From Leeuwenhoekiella parthenopeia (GTDB taxonomy: Bacteria > Bacteroidota > Bacteroidia > Flavobacteriales > Flavobacteriaceae), in NCBI RefSeq assembly GCF_020782115.1, contig NZ_JAJGMW010000003.1, positions 186,001-250,000 of the forward strand: a stretch of DNA of 64,000 nt, in the 5' to 3' direction. Positions 27,631-35,666 of this stretch are shown here, one piece after another. The notes under the pieces were generated by a model that ran no database searches, was not told where the DNA came from, and saw only the letters and a program-made list of their open reading frames with translations. Made by a program: the position numbers and the translations under genes. Numbering within the stretch: position 1 is the first letter of the stretch; every line of letters begins with the position of its first letter.

Positions 27631-28143
27631 ATGAAATTATTAAAAATAACCCTGGCATTTCTTTTCGTCGTATCACTTAGTGCCTGTGGTGACGACAAAA
27701 AGAAAGAAGAAAAAGAAACCGTGACCATTGGTGCAAAAAGCACTGATACCGAAACGAAGACCGATGACAATGTCACCGAGATCGTACTGCTTGCAGACGA
27801 CATGATGAAATTCAATATGAACGAAATCAAAGTTCCTGCAGGTAAAAAAGTAAGACTTACCCTAAGACACGTAGGTAAGCAAGCTATTGAAGTTATGGGT
27901 CACAATTTTGTACTGCTAACTCAGGGAACCGAAATTCCTGCTTTTGGAGCTAAAGCTTCTGCTGCACGCGACAATGGTTACATCCCCGCAGATACAGACG
28001 CTGTAATCGTACACACTAAAATGCTTGGCGGTGGCCAGTCTGACACTATTGAGTTTGACCCACCTGCTCCCGGAACCTACGATTTCATCTGTAGTTTCCC
28101 CGGTCATTACAGTGTGATGAAAGGTAAATTTATAGTAGAGTAA
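27631..28143 (+). CDS. Azurin-like cupredoxin lipoprotein
   Basis: Periplasmic blue-copper electron carrier of about 170 residues. The start at 27631 is chosen because it opens a lipoprotein signal, MKLLKITLAFLFVVSLSAC, with Cys19 as the lipidation site. A charged linker (KKKEEKE, then Thr-rich) tethers the cupredoxin domain. Type-1 copper ligands are visible: His in IEVMGHNFVLL, then Cys, His and Met in FICSFPGHYSVMKGKF. Azurin passes electrons between redox proteins; no partner is adjacent, but a flavin dehydrogenase cluster lies about 2 to 5 kb downstream. A strong terminator follows. Confidence 0.93.
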   Translation: MKLLKITLAFLFVVSLSACGDDKKKEEKETVTIGAKSTDTETKTDDNVTEIVLLADDMMKFNMNEIKVPAGKKVRLTLRHVGKQAIEVMGHNFVLLTQGTEIPAFGAKASAARDNGYIPADTDAVIVHTKMLGGGQSDTIEFDPPAPGTYDFICSFPGHYSVMKGKFIVE

Positions 28144-28173
28144 TTTTCCGATCTACTCCTAACACGCATTAAG

Positions 28174-28214
28174 GCCCAAAAATTATCTTTGCCGATTAAT
28201 TTTTGGGCTTTTTT
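28174..28214 (+). terminator. Terminator after azurin
   Basis: A perfect 12-bp stem GCCCAAAAATTA / TAATTTTTGGGC (28174-28185 and 28197-28208) with an 11-base loop is followed by six T residues. It ends 19 bases before the trehalase ATG, so the trehalase promoter must overlap or lie inside this region. Confidence 0.9.
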
Positions 28215-28232
28215 GGCTTTAAAAACAAACCC

Positions 28233-29846
28233 ATGAAAACCCTGTATTCTCAAATCCTTGCTGCCCTGGTGATCTTATCCCTATCCTCGTGTAAAGAAGA
28301 AAACAAGTCTGAATCTGTTGATCAGCAGACTTTTGATTTCCCAAAGAAAAATGAAAATCCCATTGACCGCTATGGCGATCTGCTGGTTGATGTGCAAATG
28401 CAAAGTGTTTTTGAAGATGGTAAGACCTTTGTAGATTGCGAGCCTTTGTTTCCAGCAGATACCATTCTGGCCAGATATCAAAGCGCTTCAAAAGAAACAG
28501 ACTTTGATCTAAAGGCTTTTGTGCTTCAACATTTTAACCTGCCCGAATCTCCTACTGCCAGTTTTACATCAGATACCACGCGTACTACTGCAGAGCACAT
28601 CAAAGCGCTTTGGCCTTACCTGAAACGCGATGCAGACACTCAGGAAAACGGGTCGCGCATTGCCTTACCCAATCCCTATATTGTACCCGGCGGTCGTTTT
28701 AGAGAGGTTTACTACTGGGATTCGTTTTTTATAATGCTGGGGCTGAAAGAATCCGGAGAGCTTAAACTCATTGAAAATATCCTGGACAATTTTGCATATC
28801 AGATTAATACTATTGGTTTTATTCCTAACGGAAACCGCACCTACTACCTCAACCGTTCACAACCGCCGTTTTTCGCAGAAATGGTAAGCCTGTACGCCTC
28901 CACCGGGACCGAAAAAGACATCTACCTGAAGTATTTAGAACCTCTGGAAAAAGAATACGCATTTTGGATGAAAGGCGCTGAAAATTTAGCCGAAGGGGAA
29001 GCCGCAGCGCGCGTGGTTAAAATGCAGGATGGTTCTGTTTTAAACCGATTTTACAGCAATCGCTCTGAGCCTCGTGCCGAAAGCTACCGGGAAGATATTC
29101 TAACTGCTCAGGAAGCGACGGGTAAATCTCCGGAAGAGGTGTATCTCAACATCACCGCTGCCTGCGAAAGCGGATGGGATTTTAGCAGCAGATGGTTTTC
29201 TAATCCCGATGATTTGGCCAGCATTCAAACCACCGAAATTATACCGGTAGATTTAAATGCACTACTCTATAATATGGAGGAAATTCTTGCGATTGCACGA
29301 CGCTTTAACGGTGACCCGGAAGGCGCCCAGAAAATGGTAGATGCTGCTTCTGCCCGTAAAGACGCGATTGACGCCTATCTGTGGAATGCAAATCAAAAAA
29401 CCTATACCGATTATAATTTCAAAAATCAGACTCCTACCGAAACGCTTTCACTTGCGATGGTCTATCCGCTGTATTTTAAAGCAGCTTCACCGGCTCAGGC
29501 TGAACAGGTTGCTCAGGTGCTGGAGCGTGACTTTTTGAAACCCGGTGGTCTGGTAACCACACTTAATACCAACGGGCAGCAATGGGACAGCCCTAACGGC
29601 TGGCCACCGCATCAATGGATGGCAGTTCGTGGTCTGCAAACCTACGGCCTGGGCGATCTGGCCGGGCAAATTAGTGACCGCTGGATTCAGCTGAATGAAC
29701 GCGTGTACAAACGCACCGGTAAAATGCTTGAAAAATATAATGTGGTTGATACTACCCTGGTTGCAGGCGGTGGAGAATATCCCAATCAGGATGGTTTTGG
29801 CTGGACAAACGGGGTCTATCTCGATCTGAAAAAAGACTCTGAATAA
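28233..29846 (+). CDS. Lipoprotein alpha,alpha-trehalase (GH37)
   Basis: Hydrolyses trehalose to two glucose units. I place the start at 28233, where MKTLYSQILAALVILSLSSC gives a lipoprotein signal with Cys20; it acts outside the cytoplasm. Length is 537 residues. Both trehalase signatures are present: PGGRFREVYYWDSFF and QWDSPNGWPPHQW. The catalytic acid is likely the Asp in ACESGWDFSSRWF and the base the Glu in GGGEYPNQDGFGW. It is monocistronic and ends at a repeat-derived terminator shared with the convergent sugar operon. Its location suggests a functional link with that operon (inference). Confidence 0.95.
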   Translation: MKTLYSQILAALVILSLSSCKEENKSESVDQQTFDFPKKNENPIDRYGDLLVDVQMQSVFEDGKTFVDCEPLFPADTILARYQSASKETDFDLKAFVLQHFNLPESPTASFTSDTTRTTAEHIKALWPYLKRDADTQENGSRIALPNPYIVPGGRFREVYYWDSFFIMLGLKESGELKLIENILDNFAYQINTIGFIPNGNRTYYLNRSQPPFFAEMVSLYASTGTEKDIYLKYLEPLEKEYAFWMKGAENLAEGEAAARVVKMQDGSVLNRFYSNRSEPRAESYREDILTAQEATGKSPEEVYLNITAACESGWDFSSRWFSNPDDLASIQTTEIIPVDLNALLYNMEEILAIARRFNGDPEGAQKMVDAASARKDAIDAYLWNANQKTYTDYNFKNQTPTETLSLAMVYPLYFKAASPAQAEQVAQVLERDFLKPGGLVTTLNTNGQQWDSPNGWPPHQWMAVRGLQTYGLGDLAGQISDRWIQLNERVYKRTGKMLEKYNVVDTTLVAGGGEYPNQDGFGWTNGVYLDLKKDSE

Positions 29847-29860
29847 AACCTTACGAACAG

Positions 29861-29974
29861 AGGCTGTCGAAAAAAAGACCTGTGGATTGGTTTGTCAGTC
29901 TGAGCCTGTCGAAGACTCATGGGTTATACGCACCTTAAAAACTTCGACAAGCTCAGTTTGACAGCCTTTTTTTT
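29861..29974. repeat. Imperfect inverted repeat acting as a two-way terminator
   Basis: Arms at 29893-29914 and 29942-29963 pair over 22 bases with about three mismatches (CTGAGC-TGTCGAAG versus CTTCGACA-GCTCAG). The right arm is followed by eight T residues. An extra AGGCTGTC at 29861-29868 matches the outer end of the right arm. It lies between the convergent trehalase and isomerase genes. The CTTCGACAAGCTCAG type of sequence is a dispersed repeat found in many bacterial genomes. Confidence 0.7.
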
Positions 29975-29992
29975 AATTTATCCTTCGGTATG

Positions 29993-30922
29993 CTAAAAAT
30001 CATCACAGGCCACATAAGCGTCTATAACTGCCTGTTCTCCTGCTGCACCGGGCATTGAGTTACCATGCTCCATACCCATGATTCCTGTAAAACCCCTGTC
30101 GTGAATGTGTTTGAAGATATTTAGGTAATTAATTTCACCGGTCGTAGGTTCTTTTCTTCCGGGGTTGTCCCCTATTTGAAAATACCCGATTTCATCCCAG
30201 CATTCGTCGATATTCGGGATTAAATTCCCTTCCTGAATCTGCTGGTGGTAGATATCAAAAAGTATCTTGCAAGCCGGGCTGTCAACCGCTTTACAAATCA
30301 TATAAGCCTGTGGACTTTCCTTTAAAAACAAACCGGGGTGATTAAAGAAATTAAGCGGCTCAAGCACCATGGTCAGGTTTTCCTTTTCCAGGATTGCCGA
30401 TGCCTGCTTTAAACTTTCAATCACATTTGCAGTTTGATAATTAGCATCAAGTCTTTGATCTACATAACCGGGAACCACGGTCATCCATTTGGCATTAACC
30501 CGCTTTGCAACTTCTACAGATTGTTTAATATCCTCTAGAAATTCAGTTCGTTTATCGGGATTACCGCTGGTCAGGTTACCTTCGGTCCAGTAGATTTTAT
30601 GCGCCACAAAAACACCCATTTGCAGGCCGCGCTTTTGCATGGTGTCGGCCATTTTTTGCTGCAACTCAACCGGACGGTTACGCATCTCGTTATCTTCAAA
30701 AGCCGTAAAACCCTGATCTGCCATAAAATTTAGCTGATCTATAGGATCATCTCCCGCCATACTTTTAAACATCCCCAGGTGAGGTGCATAATTGAGATTG
30801 AACTGATGCAAAGGCTCCGGATTTCCTGCAATGCCGGTATTTAAGGCAAACAGGCTCGTTCCGCCTAAAGCGAAAAAAGAGCCACTTAAGGCTCCTTTTT
30901 GTATAAATGATCTTCGTTTCAT
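29993..30922 (-). CDS. Tat-exported TIM-barrel isomerase/epimerase (hydroxypyruvate isomerase-like)
   Basis: 309 residues with a twin-arginine signal MKRRSFIQKGALSGSFFALG and cleavage probably near GIAG. The barrel resembles hydroxypyruvate isomerase: LNYAPHLGMFKS, VVPGYVDQR, then the metal-ligand strands MVLEPLNFFNHPG, ILFDIYHQQIQEGN and GIMGMEHGNS. The glutamates in LEP and MEH and the Asp-His of DIYH are the expected divalent-metal site. Because it is exported, hydroxypyruvate is an unlikely substrate; a periplasmic keto-sugar step fits better (inference). Its ATG overlaps the stop of the upstream subunit gene as TAATG. Confidence 0.85.
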   Translation of the reverse strand: MKRRSFIQKGALSGSFFALGGTSLFALNTGIAGNPEPLHQFNLNYAPHLGMFKSMAGDDPIDQLNFMADQGFTAFEDNEMRNRPVELQQKMADTMQKRGLQMGVFVAHKIYWTEGNLTSGNPDKRTEFLEDIKQSVEVAKRVNAKWMTVVPGYVDQRLDANYQTANVIESLKQASAILEKENLTMVLEPLNFFNHPGLFLKESPQAYMICKAVDSPACKILFDIYHQQIQEGNLIPNIDECWDEIGYFQIGDNPGRKEPTTGEINYLNIFKHIHDRGFTGIMGMEHGNSMPGAAGEQAVIDAYVACDDF

Positions 30923-31560
30923 TATAAAGACATGGTTTTACCGCCTCCGGCTTCCTCAAGAGGCAAACAGCCCTGATAAACTCCGGGGATGGGATCGTAC
31001 CAAAGTACGTTTTCGCCCACTTCCTCGCTGTTTTTCCAGGCCCAGATTCCCAAATCCCGCACGGTGGCAAGATAGGCATACGAACCGGCGTGCGCGTCAA
31101 AATCAACCTCAGGAGCCTCAGGGTCCTGAGTTGCTGAAATGCGTTTTACGTAGGCATCACGGGTTTCTTTATCAGCTCCTAAATATTTAGCTACTGCTTT
31201 TTCAAAATCCTCGTGCTCTCCATCAGTAAGCTCCTTATCTACATTCTCTTTAAAGCTTAAGGCAAAAGCGTTAGCACCGGCTTCAAATTCTTTTTTCTGA
31301 CGATCGTCGGCAACTTCATCCATAAAGGAGTCAATAAACTGCGCGATATTTAATTCTGAAGCTCCCGGAGTATCCGTTTTTGGGAAAATAACATCCAGAA
31401 TATGCACAAGAGCCGCACCGTTTGTCGCATTTAAGAAAACGGGTTGCCATTCATTCTTAGGTTCGCTTTTACAACTCTGTAATAAGTTAAAAGCTGCAGG
31501 GGCGACCATTACATAACCCGCTCCCAGACCAATATTTTTTAAGACTTGTCTTCTATTCAT
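30922..31560 (-). CDS. Gluconate 2-dehydrogenase subunit 3-type protein with Tat signal
   Basis: Small subunit of a GMC-type periplasmic sugar dehydrogenase, 212 residues. The signal MNRRQVLKNIGLGAGYVMVA has the twin-arginine motif RRxVLK. The domain core is HILDVIFPKTDTPGASELNI, then FIDSFMDEVADDRQKKEFEA, typical of subunit 3. It is needed in relatives for export and stability of the flavin subunit. It starts 2 bases after the GMC gene and overlaps the next gene by one base, so the three are one operon. A lipid-like Cys (LLQSCKSEP) after the signal may also anchor it. Confidence 0.88.
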   Translation of the reverse strand: MNRRQVLKNIGLGAGYVMVAPAAFNLLQSCKSEPKNEWQPVFLNATNGAALVHILDVIFPKTDTPGASELNIAQFIDSFMDEVADDRQKKEFEAGANAFALSFKENVDKELTDGEHEDFEKAVAKYLGADKETRDAYVKRISATQDPEAPEVDFDAHAGSYAYLATVRDLGIWAWKNSEEVGENVLWYDPIPGVYQGCLPLEEAGGGKTMSL

Positions 31561-31562
31561 AA

Positions 31563-33272
31563 CTATGCAAATTTTCCGTTCTTAAGTTGTTCTGCAGCAT
31601 GCTTGGCTGCACGGGCAGTAAATGCCATATACGTAAGCGATGGGTTTACACAACTTGCAGAAGTCATAAAAGCACCGTCTGTGACATATACATTAGGAAC
31701 CGCGTGTACCTGATTGTTTCCGTTAAGAACCGAGGTTTTAGGATCTCTTCCCATACGGGCTGTACCCATCTCGTGAATTCCTAATCCCGGGGCTCCGGGG
31801 CTATCGTAAGTACTTACATTTTTATAACCGGCCTTGGTAAGCATTTCTTCAGCCTGTGCCTTCATATCTTTACGCATCTCCCATTCGTTTTCTTTCCACT
31901 CTGCGTCGAAAGTAACGGTAGGCAGACCCCAATTATCAAGCTTATCGTAATCCAGAGTCATTTTATTCTCGTGATAAGGCAAACATTCACCAAATGCAGT
32001 AATCCCAATGGTCCACTTACCGGGTTTGGAAATCTCCTTTTTAAGATCTGCTCCATAAGACATTTCAGAGATCGCCTCAGTCCAGTCTCCCCTGCTAGCT
32101 CCGCCCTGATATCCGTATCCGCGTTTAAAGTTAGGCTGATCGGTTTCCCCGCCTAAGTTTCTAAATCGAGGTATATAGAGCCCGTTTGCACGGCGTCCTT
32201 TGTAGTATTTATCTTCAAAACCTTCTACCACGGCAGAAGCTCCCACTCTAAAATGGTGGTCCATGATATTATGACCTAATTCACCGCTGTCATTTCCTAA
32301 TCCATTAGGGAAACGATCAGATTTAGATTGCATAAGGATAGAGGCCGAAGCAATTGCTGAAGCACATAAGAAAATCACTTTAGCATTAAAGGTAATTTCT
32401 TCTTTGGTTTCGGCATCAATAACTTTCACTCCGGTTGCAAGCTTGGTAGTATCATCGTAAACAACCTCACTTACGATACTGAAAGGTCTCAGGGTCATAT
32501 TTCCGGTGCGTTCTGCAGCAGGTAAGGTAGACGAGTTACTACTGAAGTAAGCCCCAAAAGGACAACCTCGCATACAACGGTTACGATACTGGCAGGCAGA
32601 ACGGCCCTCATAGGTTTTTTCAGTAGAAGTAATATGAGCAGTACGACCGATCGTGAGCAGACGGTCTTTGTAATTTTGAGCCATATTCTTCTTGAGGTGC
32701 TCTTCAACACAGTTGAGTTCCATCGGCGGACCAAATTTACCATCAGGTAACTGAGGCAGACCCAGGTTTTCACCACTTACACCTATATATTCTTCAACTT
32801 TATCATACCAGGGTGCTATATCTGCATAACGCACGGGCCAGTCTACAGCTACACCTTCTTTTTTGTTGGCTTCAAAATCAATATCACTTAAGCGATAACT
32901 CTGACGTCCCCACATAATAGAACGTCCACCCACGTGGTATCCACGCATCCAGTCAAAACGCTTGGTTTCATTATAGGGGTGTTCTAAATCATTTACGAAG
33001 AAATGGCTGTGCGCACGATCTACCGTATAGCCGGTACGCGCCTGTTTAAATTGCTTGGCTTTTTCTTCCTGAGTGGGTTGCCCCTTAAATTTAAAATCCC
33101 ATGGATCCATGTTCATAGTCGGGTAATCTTCAATATGTTTTACCATACGACCCCTTTCGAGAACCAGGGTTTTAAGACCTTGTTCACATAATTCTTTGGC
33201 AGCCCAGCCACCACTAATTCCTGTACCCACCACGATGGCGTCGTACATTTCTTCTGGTTTAATACTACTCAC
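31563..33272 (-). CDS. GMC-family FAD oxidoreductase (sugar/glycoside dehydrogenase)
   Basis: 569-residue flavoenzyme. The FAD-binding motif is AIVVGTGISGGWAAKELC near the N-terminus, followed by LVLERG. A cysteine cluster CQYRNRCMRGCPFGA is characteristic of the periplasmic gluconate/glycoside dehydrogenase subgroup. The catalytic His and Asn are expected in GLGIHEMGTARMG and CVNPSLTYMAF. There is no signal peptide, so export would rely on its Tat-signal partner encoded next. Inferred reaction: oxidation of a sugar ring hydroxyl (C3 in related systems) to a ketone. It heads the minus-strand operon. Confidence 0.92.
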   Translation of the reverse strand: MSSIKPEEMYDAIVVGTGISGGWAAKELCEQGLKTLVLERGRMVKHIEDYPTMNMDPWDFKFKGQPTQEEKAKQFKQARTGYTVDRAHSHFFVNDLEHPYNETKRFDWMRGYHVGGRSIMWGRQSYRLSDIDFEANKKEGVAVDWPVRYADIAPWYDKVEEYIGVSGENLGLPQLPDGKFGPPMELNCVEEHLKKNMAQNYKDRLLTIGRTAHITSTEKTYEGRSACQYRNRCMRGCPFGAYFSSNSSTLPAAERTGNMTLRPFSIVSEVVYDDTTKLATGVKVIDAETKEEITFNAKVIFLCASAIASASILMQSKSDRFPNGLGNDSGELGHNIMDHHFRVGASAVVEGFEDKYYKGRRANGLYIPRFRNLGGETDQPNFKRGYGYQGGASRGDWTEAISEMSYGADLKKEISKPGKWTIGITAFGECLPYHENKMTLDYDKLDNWGLPTVTFDAEWKENEWEMRKDMKAQAEEMLTKAGYKNVSTYDSPGAPGLGIHEMGTARMGRDPKTSVLNGNNQVHAVPNVYVTDGAFMTSASCVNPSLTYMAFTARAAKHAAEQLKNGKFA

Positions 33273-33285
33273 GCTATATTTAGTT

Positions 33286-33345
33286 TTTGATAATATAATC
33301 TAGCCTATGCTATCAAATATATAAATTTTAAGTTATTTTTTGATA
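33286..33345. promoter_or_regulatory. Divergent promoter region with three TTTGATA elements
   Basis: TTTGATA occurs at 33286-33292, inverted as TATCAAA at 33311-33317, and again direct at 33339-33345, within the 167-base gap between the two divergent sugar operons. A perfect minus-strand -7 box TATATTTG (33314-33321) overlaps the middle copy, which would suit repression of the GMC operon. No clear TAnnTTTG box was found for the plus-strand operon. The regulator is unknown. Confidence 0.45.
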
Positions 33346-33439
33346 AACCAAAAAAAGTATAATTTAGAGAACTTATAGGTTTTGCAAGTGCCTGTTGCAT
33401 TTTTAAAACCTGTTTTCAAACACCTAATTGACTAATCTA

Positions 33440-34417
33440 ATGACGACTAAACTCTATACAGTCCTGCTCTTTCTTTTTATTTTGGCAGGCTGTAAAAATG
33501 AAAAAAAAGCTGAAAATCCAACCGATTTAACTTCCCAAACTGCCCAAACCGACCTTTTTTTTGATATTTCTTTGGCACAATGGTCCCTGCACAAGGCTTT
33601 TCAAACTGGAGAAATAAGCCCTATGGACTTTGCAAAAAAGGCAAATGAAATGGGTTTTGAAGGCATTGAATATGTAAGCCAGCTTTACAATGCCGAAATG
33701 GAAAAATATGAGAATGCACAAGTTGCGCTTGACTCCATTTTGCCCAAACTAAAAGCCAGCAGTGAGCAATACGGCGTACAGAATGTTTTAATCATGGTTG
33801 ATGGCGAGGGCAATCTGGCTTCAGAAGATGAAACTGAGCGCAACACCGCTGTAGAAAGCCATAAAAAATGGGTAGATGCCGCTGCTTATCTGGGTTGCCA
33901 CGCCATTCGTGTAAATCTTATAGGCCCTAAAGACAAAGAACTCTTTAAACAAAGTGCCGTTGACGGTCTGGGCAAACTGGCCGATTATGGTGCCTCCAAA
34001 AACATTGAGGTGATTGTTGAAAATCACGGCGGTTACTCCTCTGACGCTGCATTTTTAATGGAAATCATCAATACCATCAACAAGCCTAATTGCGGAACCC
34101 TGCCCGATTTTGGAAATTTCTGTATGGAACGCGAAAACGGCGAAATGTGGGGTGCTCCCTGTGTGAAGGAATATCCGCGTTATCAGGGTATCGAAGAGTT
34201 GATGCCTAAAGCGCTTGCCGTAAGCGCCAAATCCTACGACTTTAATGAGGAAGGCGAGGAAACTTCGATGGATTATTCTAAAATTCTCCAAATCGTTAAA
34301 GATGCCGGCTACACCGGTTTTATAGGTGTTGAATATGAAGGAGAGGACTTCAGTGAAGAAGAAGGCATAAAACGCACCAAAGAATTACTAATCAAATCTG
34401 CTCAAGAGCTTAATTAA
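33440..34417 (+). CDS. Lipoprotein TIM-barrel sugar isomerase/epimerase
   Basis: 325 residues, starting at ATG 33440 (an upstream in-frame TTG is less likely). MTTKLYTVLLFLFILAGC gives a lipobox with Cys18, so the enzyme sits in the periplasm or on the outer membrane. The xylose-isomerase-like barrel is visible in FFDISLAQWSLHKAFQTGEI, HAIRVNLIGPKD, EVIVENHGG, TLPDFGNF and GFIGVEYEGED; the glutamates of VEN and VEY are probable metal ligands. First gene of the plus-strand operon, 7 bases before the transporter. The substrate is unknown; an epimerase or eliminase acting on a keto-sugar is consistent with context. Confidence 0.85.
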   Translation: MTTKLYTVLLFLFILAGCKNEKKAENPTDLTSQTAQTDLFFDISLAQWSLHKAFQTGEISPMDFAKKANEMGFEGIEYVSQLYNAEMEKYENAQVALDSILPKLKASSEQYGVQNVLIMVDGEGNLASEDETERNTAVESHKKWVDAAAYLGCHAIRVNLIGPKDKELFKQSAVDGLGKLADYGASKNIEVIVENHGGYSSDAAFLMEIINTINKPNCGTLPDFGNFCMERENGEMWGAPCVKEYPRYQGIEELMPKALAVSAKSYDFNEEGEETSMDYSKILQIVKDAGYTGFIGVEYEGEDFSEEEGIKRTKELLIKSAQELN

Positions 34418-34424
34418 CTAGTTT

Positions 34425-35657
34425 ATGAAATCACTTGTAAGAGTACAATTATCAATAATGATGTTCCTGGAGTTTTTTATCTGGGGCGGATGGTTTGTGA
34501 CACTCGGGACATTTATGGGGCAAAACCTAGGGGCGAACGCGGTAGAAATCGGTGCCGCCTTTTCTACTCAATCCTGGGGTGCCATCATAGCTCCCTTTAT
34601 TATTGGTCTTATCGCAGACCGCTATTTTAATGCAGAACGCATTCTGGGAGTGCTGCATCTTATTGGCGCATTTTTAATGTATCAGATGGCTTATGCCGAA
34701 GATTTTGCGGAGTTCTATCCCTACGTTTTGGGATACATGATCGCCTATATGCCCACATTAGCTTTGGTAAACTCGGTAGCATTCAGACAGCTTAAAGATC
34801 CTGCAAAAGAATTCTCCTATATTCGTGTTTTTGGGACGATAGGCTGGATTATTGCGGGAATTGTAATCAGCTACGTATTTTTTTGGGATAGTACAGATGC
34901 TTTAGCTCAGGGGGCTCTTAAAAATACTTTCTTGATGACCGCTATCGCTTCTGCGGTATTGGGTGTATTCAGTTTTACCTTGCCTAAAACTCCACCCGCC
35001 GTTGCAAAAGGCGAAAAAATTCAACTTAGAGATATTTTAGGACTCGATGCATTGGCGCTTTTGAGAGATCGAAACTTTCTCGTGTTCTTCGTTTCATCGA
35101 TTTTAATCTGTATTCCTCTAGCATTTTACTACCAGAATCTGAGTCCGTTTCTAACCGAAATAGGAATGGAAGGTTCTACAGCAAAAGCGGCAATCGGGCA
35201 ATTGTCTGAAGTGCTTTTTATGCTTTTGCTTCCAATTTTCTTTAAGCGTTTTGGTGTAAAATATACTTTATTGATTGGTATGGCGGCCTGGGCAGTACGT
35301 TATTTATTATTTGCCTATGGTAATGCAGACGAACTCGTATTTATGCTATTTATAGGTATTGCACTTCACGGGGTATGCTATGATTTCTTCTTTGTTTCAG
35401 GCCAAATTTATACCGATAGCAAAGCAGGAGAGAAATTTAAAAGTTCTGCTCAGGGATTGATAACGCTGGCTACATACGGCGTAGGAATGTTAATAGGTTT
35501 TTACATCGCCGGTAAGGTCACAGACAGCAACTTGTTAAGTGAAGGCGTACACGACTGGAACGGGATTTGGACATTCCCGGTACTTTTTGCTGTAGCTGTT
35601 ATGGTTCTTTTTGCTATATTCTTTAAAAACGAAAAAGTAGAAGAAAAACATATATAA
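34425..35657 (+). CDS. MFS transporter of the nucleoside:H+ symporter (NupG/XapB-like) group
   Basis: 410-residue inner-membrane protein with twelve predicted helices. The N-terminal MMFLEFFIWGGWFVTLGTFM and PFIIGLIADRYFNAERILG, and SYIRVFGTIGWIIAGIVISY in the fourth to fifth helices, match the nucleoside:H+ symporter branch of the major facilitator superfamily. In Bacteroidota such permeases often sit in sugar loci, so a sugar or keto-sugar substrate is as likely as a nucleoside here. It lies between two enzyme genes of one operon with gaps of 7 and 9 bases. Confidence 0.88.
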   Translation: MKSLVRVQLSIMMFLEFFIWGGWFVTLGTFMGQNLGANAVEIGAAFSTQSWGAIIAPFIIGLIADRYFNAERILGVLHLIGAFLMYQMAYAEDFAEFYPYVLGYMIAYMPTLALVNSVAFRQLKDPAKEFSYIRVFGTIGWIIAGIVISYVFFWDSTDALAQGALKNTFLMTAIASAVLGVFSFTLPKTPPAVAKGEKIQLRDILGLDALALLRDRNFLVFFVSSILICIPLAFYYQNLSPFLTEIGMEGSTAKAAIGQLSEVLFMLLLPIFFKRFGVKYTLLIGMAAWAVRYLLFAYGNADELVFMLFIGIALHGVCYDFFFVSGQIYTDSKAGEKFKSSAQGLITLATYGVGMLIGFYIAGKVTDSNLLSEGVHDWNGIWTFPVLFAVAVMVLFAIFFKNEKVEEKHI

Positions 35658-35666
35658 TTTTAGAAT

